Source: SAR92 clade bacterium H921
GTDB lineage: Bacteria; Pseudomonadota; Gammaproteobacteria; Pseudomonadales; Porticoccaceae
Direction of reading: 5' to 3'
Length of the DNA stretch: 64,000 bases
NCBI GenBank assembly: GCA_025153755.1
Contig: JAOALD010000003.1
Location: forward strand, 434,001 to 498,000
Below the pieces are notes generated by a model that worked only from the letters and a program-made list of their open reading frames with translations, had not been told where the DNA came from and made no database searches. Position 1 is the stretch's first letter; each line of letters starts with the position of its first letter. Of this stretch, positions 1 to 9,651 are shown in pieces. The position numbers and the translations under genes were made by a program.

Positions 1-544
1 CACTTAATAATTCCATGAACTTTTCGTCCCACAAGGTTTAAAAATGTCGGTAATGGTAGAGACTATTTGCCTGTAATAAAAATAGCGCGCTAGGTTTTAG
101 TGGCTCCCTTACAGCTAACACCGGTTAGATGGCGCAACTTTGGATTGCAAGAGAGGTTGAGTTAACAACCGCGTTATTATTGGAACTACCCAACCCTACA
201 AAAGCGGCTCACTTTTTAAATCGCGAGTGTTGTGAGGGTCCTTCATCATAGATCTTTTAAGTCCAACTAGTTTTCTAGTCCGCCGAGCTCGCCATTTAAG
301 TCGCATTTGAAACATGTGCAGATGGGCCTACCATGGAACGGCGAGTTAGTTGCGATTATTGATATTTTGACGGCAGCCATTCTACTTATGACCGACTGGA
401 CTCAGTTTGCCGAATTGTAGCCTCCAAAACCCATATAACTCCGATATACTCAGTTTGCAGCAAAAATAGTATAATGACATAGGTAATGCCACTATAATGG
501 CGGAGTAGTGACTGACAAATAATCGTTTAATTTAGGGATAAGTT
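1..544. other. Intergenic leader region, no supported gene
   Basis: No recognisable gene is seen before the acyl-CoA synthetase. A 40-codon open frame exists at 129-251 (+) but has no clear ribosome site or family resemblance, so it is not called. A TATAAT hexamer lies at 470-475, about 70 bases before the first start codon, without a good -35 match, and may be the promoter of the downstream + strand genes. The remainder shows many stop codons on both strands. Confidence 0.4.
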
Positions 545-2353
545 ATGAGTAAAATTATCGAATTCTTCCGCGTAGTCTGGGACTTTCTCAGAGCCGCGCC
601 TGTGTTGATACTTTTTAAGCCCCCGCTAGATGAAGCCAAAACTTCGTTGGGATTGATGTTTCAGACTACCGCCGCCAAGTTTCCACAGAAATCAGCTGTT
701 ATCTGTGAGGGCAAGGAGCTCAATTGGTCGCAGTTTAATGCCTTAACCAATCAGTTTGCTCACAGCCTCAAGCAGCAGGGTGTTTCTCGGGGCGACTGTG
801 TGGCCGTATTGATTGAGAACCGCATTGAATTACTGTGTAGTGTGTTTGCGTTAGCCAAAATTGGAGCCACCGCGGGCATGATCAATACCGGCCTTACCGA
901 CCGTCCACTGGCTCATTGTATTAGTAAAATAAATTCGAAAAAATGCCTTGTAGGTCAGGAGTTACTATCTTCAGTTACCGATGTCAAAAGCGGGCTTGAC
1001 CTCAAAGATAAGGATTATCTGTGGGTAAGGGATCTTCAGACGCAACAGGTAGCACCGAGCTGGGCTACTGACTTTAGCGCTACCTTAGCTGAGATGCCTA
1101 CTGACAATCTTCCCGAGACCGATGATATTGCCGCAGGTGAAATCGCTCTATACATCTTTACCTCTGGAACCACGGGCCTGCCAAAACCAGCTATTGTCTA
1201 TCATCGTAAGATTATGTCTGCGGCCAAGCCTTACTCTAAGGCGGGTTTCCATGCCAAATCCTCAGACCGTATGTATATCTGTCTGCCCCTTTATCATGCT
1301 ACAGGGTTTTTATTAGGCATTGGCAGCTGCCTCTACTCTGGCGCCTCCATGTTCATACGTCGGCGCTTTTCAGCCACTCAGTTTTGGCCAGAGGTACAGG
1401 AACATCAAACAACATTATTTATCTATGTGGGCGAACTATGTCGCTATCTAGCCATGGCCCCAGCTTGCCCAGAGGAGAAAAATAACCCTCTTAAAACTAT
1501 GCTTGGTAATGGTCTGCGCCCGGATGTTTGGAATATATTCCGCAATCGCTTTGGGGTTAAACGCATTACGGAAATTTATGGCTCCAGTGAGGGCAATGTC
1601 ACCTTGCTGAATATTCTTAATAAAGACTCAACTATTGGCACTGGCTCTGTAGTGGTGATGCTGGTGAAATATGATATTGACAGTGATGAAATTGTGCTGG
1701 ATGAAAATGGAAAAGTGATCGAAGTGGAGCCTGGCGAAGCCGGCCTGATGCTGGGCCTAATTGATGATCGCTTTAAGTTCGATGGCTATAAAAGTGCTGA
1801 GGCAACCAATGACAAAATATTGACTGATCTGCGTGAACCTGGGGACCGCTGGTTTAATACCGGTGACCTGATTCGCGTTGTCGATGTAGGTTTTGCGATG
1901 GGATTGCCCCATTACCAGTTTGTTGATCGAGTAGGTGATACCTTCCGCTGGCGAGCAGAAAATGTATCAACTAACGAGGTAGGCGAGATTCTTAATGCCT
2001 GCGATCAGATTGAAATAAGTAATGTCTATGGTGTGGATATTCCTGGCGCCGAAGGTAAAGCAGGTATGGCAGCGATTACCCTCATTCCGGGACAGCAGTT
2101 TGATGTCGCAGAATTTACTGAGTTTGTCGATCGTGAACTGCCCGCCTTTGCTCGTCCAGTATTTGTGCGTATTGAGCAGGAACAGGATACGACCGGTACA
2201 TTTAAGCTGTTTAAAGGCAATCTTAAACAACAAAGCTATCACCTAGATCAGATTGATGAGCCTATTTATGTGCGCCAGCCAAGGTCCGAACAATATCAAT
2301 TACTGGACCGCGAATTTTATGAGCAGTTAATCAGTGGCAGTGCCGGATACTAA
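545..2353 (+). CDS. Long-chain acyl-CoA synthetase, FATP/FadD-like (AMP-binding family)
   Basis: ATP-dependent activation of long or very long chain fatty acids to acyl-CoA. The 602-residue protein has a hydrophobic N-terminus (about residues 8-25), the AMP-binding P-loop motif FTSGTTGLPKP near residues 204-214, the YGSSEG adenine motif near 344, and RWFNTGDL near 435. The C-terminal TGTFKLFK segment (about 547-554) is typical of the FATP/SLC27-like branch rather than classical FadD. An AGGGA ribosome site precedes the ATG by about 6 bases. The gene is followed after 6 bases by a crotonase and then an SDR on the same strand, suggesting a small lipid-degradation operon. The exact substrate chain length cannot be read from sequence. 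Confidence 0.88.
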   Translation: MSKIIEFFRVVWDFLRAAPVLILFKPPLDEAKTSLGLMFQTTAAKFPQKSAVICEGKELNWSQFNALTNQFAHSLKQQGVSRGDCVAVLIENRIELLCSVFALAKIGATAGMINTGLTDRPLAHCISKINSKKCLVGQELLSSVTDVKSGLDLKDKDYLWVRDLQTQQVAPSWATDFSATLAEMPTDNLPETDDIAAGEIALYIFTSGTTGLPKPAIVYHRKIMSAAKPYSKAGFHAKSSDRMYICLPLYHATGFLLGIGSCLYSGASMFIRRRFSATQFWPEVQEHQTTLFIYVGELCRYLAMAPACPEEKNNPLKTMLGNGLRPDVWNIFRNRFGVKRITEIYGSSEGNVTLLNILNKDSTIGTGSVVVMLVKYDIDSDEIVLDENGKVIEVEPGEAGLMLGLIDDRFKFDGYKSAEATNDKILTDLREPGDRWFNTGDLIRVVDVGFAMGLPHYQFVDRVGDTFRWRAENVSTNEVGEILNACDQIEISNVYGVDIPGAEGKAGMAAITLIPGQQFDVAEFTEFVDRELPAFARPVFVRIEQEQDTTGTFKLFKGNLKQQSYHLDQIDEPIYVRQPRSEQYQLLDREFYEQLISGSAGY

Positions 2354-2359
2354 AATTTA

Positions 2360-3046
2360 ATGACTACAATGCATTTACAACGTCGTGACGATGTTCATAT
2401 TCTAACACTGACCAATGCTGACAGAGGCGGAGATAACCGCTTTACTACAGAGGTGATACACGAATATTTAGCGGCACTTGATACTGTTGAACAGTATCAA
2501 GGCAACACCGCCTTGCTCCTGACTTGCGAGCATGAGAAAACCTTTTGTACTGGTATTAACCTGGACTGGCTTCCCCAGCAGAACCAAACCGAGCACCAGG
2601 AATTTATCGCCACCTTTGAGACACTGCTCTGCCGCTTTGCTCTACTCAATGCGCCTACTGTGGTCTGTGTTAATGGCAATGCCTACGCCGGTGGCGCTAT
2701 TTTGGCAAGTGCCGCGGATTTCCGCGTCATGCGCTCTGATCGCGGACGCTTCTGCTTCCCAGAAGTAAATATCAAAATACCTTTTTCACCGGTGACCAAC
2801 GCCATCGTGCAGACACTACCCAATAAGCAAGCACTGAAAAATATGATGCTCACCGGGGTTGCTCACACTGGCCAGGAATGTGTTGACTTACACATTGTCG
2901 ATGCTATTTATCCAGTGGATTCTCTACAGACGGCGGCGCTCGACTTGGCTCGAACATTAGCCAGTAAAGATCGTAGAACTTACACCACTATTCGCAATCT
3001 GATGAGATCAGATATTCGCTCCCACTTAAATATTTTAACTCAATAA
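2360..3046 (+). CDS. Enoyl-CoA hydratase/isomerase (crotonase) family protein
   Basis: Crotonase fold enzyme acting on enoyl-CoA intermediates. The 228-residue length is short for the family (usually about 260). The oxyanion-hole stretch GNAYAGGAILASAADFRV and the FPEVNI segment carrying an acidic residue resemble delta3,delta2-enoyl-CoA isomerases (ECI type) more than hydratases, but this is only a resemblance. It starts 6 bases after the acyl-CoA synthetase stop with no clear Shine-Dalgarno; a second ATG lies 9 bases downstream. Translation is probably coupled to the upstream gene. Position between a synthetase and an SDR fits fatty acid breakdown. Confidence 0.82.
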   Translation: MTTMHLQRRDDVHILTLTNADRGGDNRFTTEVIHEYLAALDTVEQYQGNTALLLTCEHEKTFCTGINLDWLPQQNQTEHQEFIATFETLLCRFALLNAPTVVCVNGNAYAGGAILASAADFRVMRSDRGRFCFPEVNIKIPFSPVTNAIVQTLPNKQALKNMMLTGVAHTGQECVDLHIVDAIYPVDSLQTAALDLARTLASKDRRTYTTIRNLMRSDIRSHLNILTQ

Positions 3047-3060
3047 CATCAGGAGAAAAC

Positions 3061-3825
3061 ATGGCTACCAACCTATTTGATCTAACCGGTAAAGTTGCCC
3101 TTGTCACCGGCGCTAGCCGAGGAATCGGTGAATCCATCGCTAAATTACTAGCAGAGCAAGGGGCCCATGTAATCGTCTCCAGCCGAAAGGTTGATGGCTG
3201 CCAAGCGGTAGCCGATGCTATTACCGCTGCCGGCGGCAGTGCTGAAGCGCTACCATGCCACGTGGGCAATATGGGAGATATTGAGAGCTGCTTTGCGCTG
3301 ATTAAGCAGACGCACGGCAAACTGGACATTCTGATTAATAATGCAGCTACCAACCCCTACTTTGGTCATATTCTCGATACTGATCTAGGCGCCTATACCA
3401 AGACAGTTGATGTGAATATTCGCGGTTATTTCTTTATGTCTGTCGAAGCCGGCAAGATGATGCGTGACAATGGTGGTGGGACAATTGTCAATACGGCCTC
3501 CATCAACGCCTTACAACCAGGACCTATGCAAGGAATATATTCAATTACCAAAGCCGCTGTAGTCAATATGACTAAAGCGTTTGCCAAGGAATGCGGTGGC
3601 ATGGGAATTCGAGTCAATGCACTGTTACCAGGTATGACCAAAACTCAGTTTGCCAGCGCCCTGTTTAGCGATGAGAAAATTTATAAGCAGGCAATGGCTA
3701 CGATCCCAATGCATCGTCATGCCGAGCCAGATGAAATGGCTGGGACAGTATTATATCTAGTGTCCAATGCAGGCAGCTATACCAATGGTGAATGTATTGT
3801 TGTAGATGGCGGCTTAACACTTTGA
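3061..3825 (+). CDS. SDR family oxidoreductase
   Basis: NAD(P)-dependent short-chain dehydrogenase of 254 residues. The sequence shows the cofactor glycine motif TGASRGIG (residues 17-24), NNAA near 90, the catalytic YxxxK pair (Y160, K164) and a C-terminal NGECIVVDGG segment typical of classical SDRs. A strong AGGAG ribosome site precedes the ATG. It ends the + strand trio with the acyl-CoA synthetase and crotonase, so a 3-hydroxyacyl-CoA or alcohol substrate is plausible, but the family is too broad to name it. A hairpin follows at 3862-3892. Confidence 0.87.
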   Translation: MATNLFDLTGKVALVTGASRGIGESIAKLLAEQGAHVIVSSRKVDGCQAVADAITAAGGSAEALPCHVGNMGDIESCFALIKQTHGKLDILINNAATNPYFGHILDTDLGAYTKTVDVNIRGYFFMSVEAGKMMRDNGGGTIVNTASINALQPGPMQGIYSITKAAVVNMTKAFAKECGGMGIRVNALLPGMTKTQFASALFSDEKIYKQAMATIPMHRHAEPDEMAGTVLYLVSNAGSYTNGECIVVDGGLTL

Positions 3826-3861
3826 CGCTTTCTTAAAGCGATCTAATAAGTGGCAACAAAA

Positions 3862-3892
3862 AAGCACGGCGCATGTGAATGTGTCCGTGCTT
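3862..3892. terminator. Hairpin between convergent genes
   Basis: AAGCACGG and CCGTGCTT form an 8-bp stem with a 15-base loop between the SDR (+) and the sulfatase (-). An A-run lies before it and TTAATTTA after it, so it could terminate transcription from either side. Confidence 0.6.
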
Positions 3893-3918
3893 AATTTAGG
3901 TTGGGTGAAACTGTTCGC

Positions 3919-5607
3919 CTAATTGGGCCAGTAGATAAACTCATCGCCCTCTTCATAGATCTCGTTGCTGGTCTTATCGATCAACTGCGGCGCATTAAAC
4001 ACACTGGGCCAAAGGGGCTCGGCCTGTTCCCTATTATGAATCGCCAACAATGCCTCAAGCTCAGCTACCTTGGCGCTATTATTTGAGGCCAGATTGGTCT
4101 GTTCTGTAGGATCTGTTGCCAAATTAAATAGCCACTTGGCCATTGGCGCAGATTGCGGTAGATGGGACTGCTCGGCACGAATTAACTTCCAACCCGCATG
4201 AAGTACTGCTTGGTGATGACCTTCCCTCCAAAACAGAGTTTGATGAGGCACTCCGGATAAGTCTTTGCGAATATAAGGCAGTAGATCAACGCCATCTATT
4301 TTGCGATCAAGGGGTAGCGCAGCGCCAGCTGCTGCTGCAATAGTGCTGAAAATATCATTGTGATGAATCGGCGCTTCCAAAGTAGTACCAGCATTAATCT
4401 GGGCCGGCCATCTCGCCATAAACGGCACGTGAGTGCCACCTTCAAAATGATTGAGCTTCCAGCCACGATAGGGCTTATTTATATTGGGTAACCCGATGTA
4501 ACCCGCGCCGCCATTATCACTAGTAAAAATAATCAAAGTATTTTCAGCCAGACCATTCTCCTCCAATGCCAGGGTTACTCTGGCAACACTGCGATCCAAT
4601 GCGCGAATCATAGATGAGTAAACCCGCAGGCGATGATCGGTAATATGAGATAGAGCATCGTAGTCTTCACGAGTGGCCTGCAATGGATTGTGGATACCCC
4701 AGTGGGCTAGATATAAAAAAAACGGACGATTTCGATTATTTTCAATCACTTTGACCGCTTCATCTGTGTAGTAGTCAGTCAAATAACCTTTGGGTTGGAA
4801 TTTCTCATCAGGCTCACCGAGGCCATTGAAAGTCACAGCGTAGGTACCGGTGGCCCAGATCATGCGATCGACGCGATCACCTTCCACTCTGGCATTGATG
4901 GCATTTGGATGATCCTCTGGCAGGTATAGAGTTCCCTTTAATTCTAGACTGTCATCAAAACCCTGCTTGGTTGCCACCATGTCACTTACGGAACCTAGGT
5001 GCCATTTACCCACATGGGCGGTGTAATAACCCTGCTGTTTGAGTACTTCAGCAATAGTGAGCTCTGAGCCTGGTAGGCCCAAAGTCTGCAGGGGCTTCAT
5101 AGTTGCGGCTCTCGCCTCATCCAAAAAAAACGGAATCTTGCTAGGTTCTATCTCCTCCATCCAACGGAAGATTGTCACCCCTGTTTTATAAAATGGCGTA
5201 AATTCAAAACCAAATCGGGTGGAATAACGACCGGTCATGATAGAGGCTCGAGATGGCGCGCAAACTGCATTGGCCGCATAGCCATTAGTAAAGGTCACGC
5301 CCTGCTTGGCTAAGGCGTCAATACTGGGAGTTTGTAATGTGCCATCACCAGCACCACCGTTGTACAACGAGATATCGTTGAAGCCCATATCATCAGCGAC
5401 AATAAGCACAATATTCGGAGGCCTGTCGGCGGGTGCTTCGACTGCCATATCCGGCCCCTCTGACCAGTCTGTAGCACGGTTTTCTGCAATCGGACTGGTT
5501 AACGCCAACAGTTTAGGAGCACCCCAAACCAACAGCTCTACGCGATTTTGCCAACCGGTAAAGCCAGCAATAGCTACCAGAAAAATAAAAGTAAATAGTT
5601 TTTTCAT
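3919..5607 (-). CDS. Arylsulfatase-type sulfatase, membrane-anchored or secreted
   Basis: Type I sulfatase that hydrolyses sulfate esters. Residues 1-20 form a hydrophobic signal/anchor, so it should act in the periplasm or at the membrane. The calcium-binding ADD (D72, D73) and the formylglycine signature CAPSR (C116 to R120) followed by ASIMTGR are intact, so the enzyme needs a formylglycine-generating enzyme encoded elsewhere. Length is 562 residues, normal for the arylsulfatase A-like group. Its start overlaps the stop of the upstream DUF2855 gene by 4 bases, indicating translational coupling. Substrate is unknown; sulfated polysaccharide or sulfolipid are possibilities, and the lipid-gene context slightly favours the latter. 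Confidence 0.9.
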   Translation of the reverse strand: MKKLFTFIFLVAIAGFTGWQNRVELLVWGAPKLLALTSPIAENRATDWSEGPDMAVEAPADRPPNIVLIVADDMGFNDISLYNGGAGDGTLQTPSIDALAKQGVTFTNGYAANAVCAPSRASIMTGRYSTRFGFEFTPFYKTGVTIFRWMEEIEPSKIPFFLDEARAATMKPLQTLGLPGSELTIAEVLKQQGYYTAHVGKWHLGSVSDMVATKQGFDDSLELKGTLYLPEDHPNAINARVEGDRVDRMIWATGTYAVTFNGLGEPDEKFQPKGYLTDYYTDEAVKVIENNRNRPFFLYLAHWGIHNPLQATREDYDALSHITDHRLRVYSSMIRALDRSVARVTLALEENGLAENTLIIFTSDNGGAGYIGLPNINKPYRGWKLNHFEGGTHVPFMARWPAQINAGTTLEAPIHHNDIFSTIAAAAGAALPLDRKIDGVDLLPYIRKDLSGVPHQTLFWREGHHQAVLHAGWKLIRAEQSHLPQSAPMAKWLFNLATDPTEQTNLASNNSAKVAELEALLAIHNREQAEPLWPSVFNAPQLIDKTSNEIYEEGDEFIYWPN

Positions 5608-6686
5608 AGCACCACCATTAGGCCTTGGCTTGGAGCGATTTGATTATCTAGTAACCGAGCCCAGTGATCGGCCAAACTGTCTGCACCATAAACCCACTCA
5701 ATATTAATATCAGCCGCCACTCGCTCAGCTACTTCGGCACTAGCGATCATAGCTCTAGCCATAGCAACCCCGGGACCCCATTCCTTATTGCGCTTTTCGA
5801 TTTGCCCAGGTGCAAAAAAGAATCGTGGACGAGCTCCAGGTAGATCTCCTACCTTCCCTCCCTCTTGCCAATGACTCGCACCCACCATACAGCTCTCTAC
5901 TATATTTTCGCCCACATGATTGTGCAGATTAATTGTGAGCCGCGCATCACCAGACATATCTATATAAGCGGTGGGCAATAGGGGATCGATCTGCGCTTCA
6001 TTTTGGTAAGGCACTACCTGGTCGCAACAACCCAAATTTTTAACAAACTCCACATTTCTCGGTGAGGTAACACCAATTATTGACTGACTAATCTGCTTGT
6101 CATTGCGTAGCATCTGAGCCAGACCAAAACCGGTCTTGGAAGAGACGGATCCAATCACCACCTGCTGGGCGCCGAAAAAATCATTGTCGATAAGATAGTC
6201 GTAAATCAGATAGGAGGTCATAAACAATGGAAACAGCAGACAGCGCTCGTTCTCCATTCTTTGCAAAAACTCTGGCTCGGCTTTGGTGCGGCGAAATTGG
6301 TTGTAGACCATTGGCAACTGACGACGGTGTTCGACTATATCAATAAAGTAATCCGCTCGAATGTTGCCTGGAGTAAGCACAGCATGGCTAGCCATAGGAA
6401 AGTAACCCCACAGACGATCACCCACTGGAATATCGCCACATTTGGATGTGGTCACAGTTGCACAGCCCCATACCGGAACTATGCCCCAACTCCCTTCCGC
6501 TGGATAAAACTGCCAGTAGCCAATGCTGTCGCCTGTAACCGCATAGCTGACGTTATTGGCGGTGAGACCAAACTTGTCGATGGCCACCAAAATCTGACCG
6601 TCAGCTAAGTCCCCTACCTGGAAAGTGACCTGCTTAGTCTTGGTTATATCCTTGCGGTTAATCCACAGTGAAGTGCAATCTGTCAT
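5604..6686 (-). CDS. DUF2855 family protein
   Basis: A 360-residue protein resembling the DUF2855 family, which has a distant likeness to medium-chain dehydrogenase/reductase proteins: an N-terminal GroES-like portion (GDRLWGYFP near 95-105) and a middle region (VVIGSVSSKTGFG) resembling a nucleotide-binding loop. No zinc-binding cysteine/histidine set is obvious. Function is not established. It is the first gene of a two-gene transcription unit, its stop overlapping the sulfatase start by 4 bases, so the two proteins are probably made together. It has no signal peptide, so it would be cytoplasmic whereas its partner is exported. Confidence 0.75.
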   Translation of the reverse strand: MTDCTSLWINRKDITKTKQVTFQVGDLADGQILVAIDKFGLTANNVSYAVTGDSIGYWQFYPAEGSWGIVPVWGCATVTTSKCGDIPVGDRLWGYFPMASHAVLTPGNIRADYFIDIVEHRRQLPMVYNQFRRTKAEPEFLQRMENERCLLFPLFMTSYLIYDYLIDNDFFGAQQVVIGSVSSKTGFGLAQMLRNDKQISQSIIGVTSPRNVEFVKNLGCCDQVVPYQNEAQIDPLLPTAYIDMSGDARLTINLHNHVGENIVESCMVGASHWQEGGKVGDLPGARPRFFFAPGQIEKRNKEWGPGVAMARAMIASAEVAERVAADINIEWVYGADSLADHWARLLDNQIAPSQGLMVVL

Positions 6687-7118
6687 CGGTGTGCCCTTAA
6701 TTACCTAAGTATCATAATCTGTATATTATGGCATCATATATGACATAATAATCAAGAGCAACGGTCTCAGATAATGTGCTCAAATAAGCCCACTACTCAG
6801 GCTGAATATTTCTGGCGGGGGAAATTTACCACTAAGAGGGAAAGCAGGATGCCTTGGGGCGCGCGCAAGAGTCGAACCCTGGACACATATTAACCTTAAC
6901 TGAGCCCACAACACCAAGCTGGATTTTCTCCATCTTGGCAATCCAGGATAACGACCATGGGTACATTGAGTTGAATAGTCAACAGGGTTTTCAACTACTG
7001 GACCTACCCAAAGCTAGACGCCGAGCAAAACATCCGCCTAGGAAGGCACATTTAATTCTTACCTAGTTGCTTTTAAAATAGCTGCCCGCTACTAAAATTT
7101 AGAGGGCCTCAATTTTAA
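6687..7118. other. Intergenic region with a possible tRNA-like remnant
   Basis: No supported gene. The stretch 6855-6908 on the minus strand carries pieces like a tRNA T-loop (GTCGAACCC) and D-arm (AACTGAGC) in the right order but about 15 bases too close together and without matching stems, so at best it is a degraded tRNA. A 70-codon TTG-initiated frame at 6854-7066 has no recognisable product. The first 60 bases are the AT-rich upstream region of the DUF2855 gene. Confidence 0.35.
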
Positions 7119-8078
7119 TCAAGCCAATCTGATTTTCGCGTTTTCATACTCCGCAGACAATCGATCCACTAATGCCTGGGTAGTCTGGATCGATTTGACA
7201 GCGCCAATACCTTGGCCGCAGCCCCAAATATCTTTCCAAGCCTTGGATTCAGAATCACTGCCAGAACCAAAGCTCATTTTTGATGCATCACTGGTAGGAA
7301 GATTGGCTGGGTCTAGGCCGGCAGCCTCAATCGAAGGCTTTAGGTAATTACCAGACACTCCAGTAAACAGGTTGCTCAGCACAATATCGTCAGCACTATT
7401 ATCGACAACAGACTGTTTGTATCCCTGTACAGCATTAGCCTCATCAGTAGCAATAAATGCCGACCCTATATAAGCGAGATCGGCACCCATGGCTTGGGAA
7501 GCCAGAACTGCATCACCATTGGCGATAGATCCCGACAGTAAAAGAGGCCCATCAAACCACTCGCGAATCTCTTGCACCAATGCAAAAGGAGAGAGCGGCC
7601 CGGCATGCCCACCAGCACCGGCTGCAACAGCAATAACGCCATCGGCACCCTTGGCAATAGCTTTTTTAGCGAAAGTATTATTAATGATGTCATGCAGTAC
7701 TATGCCACCGTAGGAGTGAACTGCCTCATTGACAAATTCTTTTGCACCAAGGGAGGTAATAACAATAGGAACCTTCCACTTTACACACATCTCCACATCA
7801 TGCTGCAGACGATCATTAGAAGAATGAACAATTTGGTTTACCGCAAATGGTGCCGAAGGTGCGTCAGGATTCTCAGCATCGTACTGGGCAAGCTCGGTAG
7901 TTATTTTCTCCAGCCAGCGGTCTAGCTCTTCTGCAGGACGTGCATTTAGCGCAGGGAAAGAACCTACAATCCCTGCCTTGCACTGGGCTATTACTAGGTC
8001 AGGATTAGAAATGATAAAAAGCGGCGCGGCGATAACAGGCAGTCTTAGACGTTCAGACAAAATCGGGGGTAAAGACAT
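7119..8078 (-). CDS. Nitronate monooxygenase / 2-nitropropane dioxygenase-like FMN protein
   Basis: FMN-dependent TIM-barrel protein of the NMO/NPD family, about 319 residues. Family marks include the N-terminal RLRLPVIAAPL, the AAGAGGHAGP flavin/catalytic loop (about residues 150-160, with the histidine proposed as catalytic base) and the later GADLAYIGSAFIAT phosphate-binding segment. The ATG at 8078 is preferred to a GTG one codon earlier because AGGAA lies at suitable distance. Annotated relatives include nitronate monooxygenases and enoyl-ACP-reductase-like flavoproteins, so the physiological substrate is uncertain. It stands alone between the DUF2855 region and the Rieske oxygenase, on the same strand as both. 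Confidence 0.83.
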   Translation of the reverse strand: MSLPPILSERLRLPVIAAPLFIISNPDLVIAQCKAGIVGSFPALNARPAEELDRWLEKITTELAQYDAENPDAPSAPFAVNQIVHSSNDRLQHDVEMCVKWKVPIVITSLGAKEFVNEAVHSYGGIVLHDIINNTFAKKAIAKGADGVIAVAAGAGGHAGPLSPFALVQEIREWFDGPLLLSGSIANGDAVLASQAMGADLAYIGSAFIATDEANAVQGYKQSVVDNSADDIVLSNLFTGVSGNYLKPSIEAAGLDPANLPTSDASKMSFGSGSDSESKAWKDIWGCGQGIGAVKSIQTTQALVDRLSAEYENAKIRLA

Positions 8079-8249
8079 CACAGGTTCCTTTAATGGGGTC
8101 TTGGGATTTCAAATAAAAATGGGGCTAATAAATTCTTTGTATAAGATACGAAGGTATTATGCTACCGGATGTCAAAAACTTTAATCTAACTGGGATTCAC
8201 CATGCAATAGTAAAATGGCGGTTATAGGCATTTTATATAGTCCTGCGCA

Positions 8250-9383
8250 CTACTGCTTTTCCAAATGGGCAGTCAAATGTTGATGAAAATTAATAATCGC
8301 CTTCTCAAAATAGCCAAAGGTAAAGTGACTGTTGGCTTGACTAACTAAAGACATCTGAATAGCTCGAGCTGCTTCACGATCTTCCTCCTGTCCAAATTCA
8401 TTGACGAATTGGACGTCACGTTGGGCCTCCTCCAAGGTGATTTCACACCCTTTACTGCGACCATTAATCAAGCGATAAACCACCCACTTTGAGCTGATTG
8501 GACTCAGCGGCTCAACAATTACCAGAGTGGAGTGTTTAGACAACACCGCGATACTAGCATTGGGGAACAGGTGGTAAACAGCGGTTACGGTACCGTCAAT
8601 ACGACGCTGACTAGGCTCAATATCTCTGAGTTTTTCAATCCGCCGAAAAGGAAAGATAACCCGAGAATTGGCCCCAAAGGTCTCGACTAAATTGATGTTA
8701 TCGAAGCCATAGGGATAGAAGCTCGTTTTGTGCAGCGACCTAATATGATAACCCTCTAGCAAGGTTTCGGTGAGCAGTTTCCAGTTAGCTTTATCAGTCA
8801 TTTCGCCATGCTCAAAATAGACTTGCGCAGGCGTAAAGTAATCCAGACAGTCTTTTAGCATGTCCGGCGTTATCTTCCCCTGTTGCAGTACATAGACGAT
8901 ACCGCCTTTTTCTTCGGCGCTCACCTCCACCAGACCATGCTGCTCAATATCTATACTGGGAAAACCATCTTGCCCAGGGACAGTCTTAAGAGCGCCCTCA
9001 AGGTTGTAGGTCCAGGCGTGATAGGGACATACGAAGGCTCTCGAGCAACCACTACCCTTGGCCACCTGCATACCACGGTGGCGGCAGGCATTGATAAAGG
9101 CCCGTACCTGACCATCTAGACCGCGAACAACCACTAGCGGCGTACCAGCGGCACTGCGAGCGATAAAGCTGCCCTTCTCCGGCAGAGCAGCTGAGGGGCA
9201 AAAGGGAACGGGTAGTCGTTTTAATAGAGCGACTTCAGCCTCAAAACGCTCCTGAGATTGATAATGAACCACTGGCTCACGCCAGACGGTATCGCCAACA
9301 TCTGTAGTGCCGTTATCGATATGGGTAAAGATGCGCTCGATAACCTGTTGTTCACTCAGTAAGGACCGATTATTTTCCTGCAT
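8250..9383 (-). CDS. Rieske non-heme iron oxygenase, alpha subunit
   Basis: Aromatic-ring-hydroxylating dioxygenase-type alpha subunit of 377 residues. The Rieske [2Fe-2S] ligands are C100-x-H102 and C119-x-x-H122. The mononuclear iron site is represented by H213 and H218 in GYHIRSLHKTSF, with D335 a candidate third ligand. There is no adjacent reductase, ferredoxin or small beta subunit, so electrons must come from proteins elsewhere, and it is likely homomeric like carnitine/choline monooxygenase or ketosteroid oxygenase relatives. The substrate is not readable. The lipid-rich context suggests a hydrophobic or quaternary-amine substrate, which is inference only. Confidence 0.88.
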   Translation of the reverse strand: MQENNRSLLSEQQVIERIFTHIDNGTTDVGDTVWREPVVHYQSQERFEAEVALLKRLPVPFCPSAALPEKGSFIARSAAGTPLVVVRGLDGQVRAFINACRHRGMQVAKGSGCSRAFVCPYHAWTYNLEGALKTVPGQDGFPSIDIEQHGLVEVSAEEKGGIVYVLQQGKITPDMLKDCLDYFTPAQVYFEHGEMTDKANWKLLTETLLEGYHIRSLHKTSFYPYGFDNINLVETFGANSRVIFPFRRIEKLRDIEPSQRRIDGTVTAVYHLFPNASIAVLSKHSTLVIVEPLSPISSKWVVYRLINGRSKGCEITLEEAQRDVQFVNEFGQEEDREAARAIQMSLVSQANSHFTFGYFEKAIINFHQHLTAHLEKQ

Positions 9384-9539
9384 TGTAGCGCCCTAATCTT
9401 ATTTAAAGAGACGGAGCAATTTTAACCAGCGCCATCGTTTTAATTAAAGCCTAGCAGTTGATTGGCAATACAAAACACCAATTGATGACTTGGTAGTACT
9501 TTAGGCGCCTGCAGTAATTCCACTAAATCGAAGTTAAAA

Positions 9540-9570
9540 AAAATCCCCCACATAAGATGTGGAGGATTTA
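9540..9570 (-). terminator. Terminator of tRNA-Ala
   Basis: The arms AAATCC-CC-CACAT and ATGTG-GA-GGATTT form a near-perfect hairpin immediately downstream (minus strand) of the tRNA-Ala gene. The T-rich end on the minus strand follows at about 9535-9542, as expected for a rho-independent terminator. Confidence 0.65.
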
Positions 9571-9575
9571 AATAA

Positions 9576-9651
9576 TGGTGGAGCCTAGCGGGATCGAACC
9601 GCTGACCTCAACACTGCCAGTGTTGCGCTCTCCCAGCTGAGCTAAGGCCCC
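9576..9651 (-). tRNA. tRNA-Ala (anticodon GGC)
   Basis: On the minus strand the 76 bases fold as a full cloverleaf: acceptor GGGGCCT pairing with AGGCTCC (one G-T pair), D-arm AGCTCAGCTGGGAGAGC, anticodon stem CAACA/TGTTG around loop CTGGCAG (anticodon GGC), T-arm with GGTTCGATCC, and an encoded CCA 3' end. A hairpin terminator follows. Confidence 0.97.

Noticed and set aside
6855-6908. tRNA-like sequence on the minus strand
   Set aside because: T-loop and D-arm fragments are in order, but the spacing is about 15 bases short and the stems do not pair, so no functional tRNA can be drawn.
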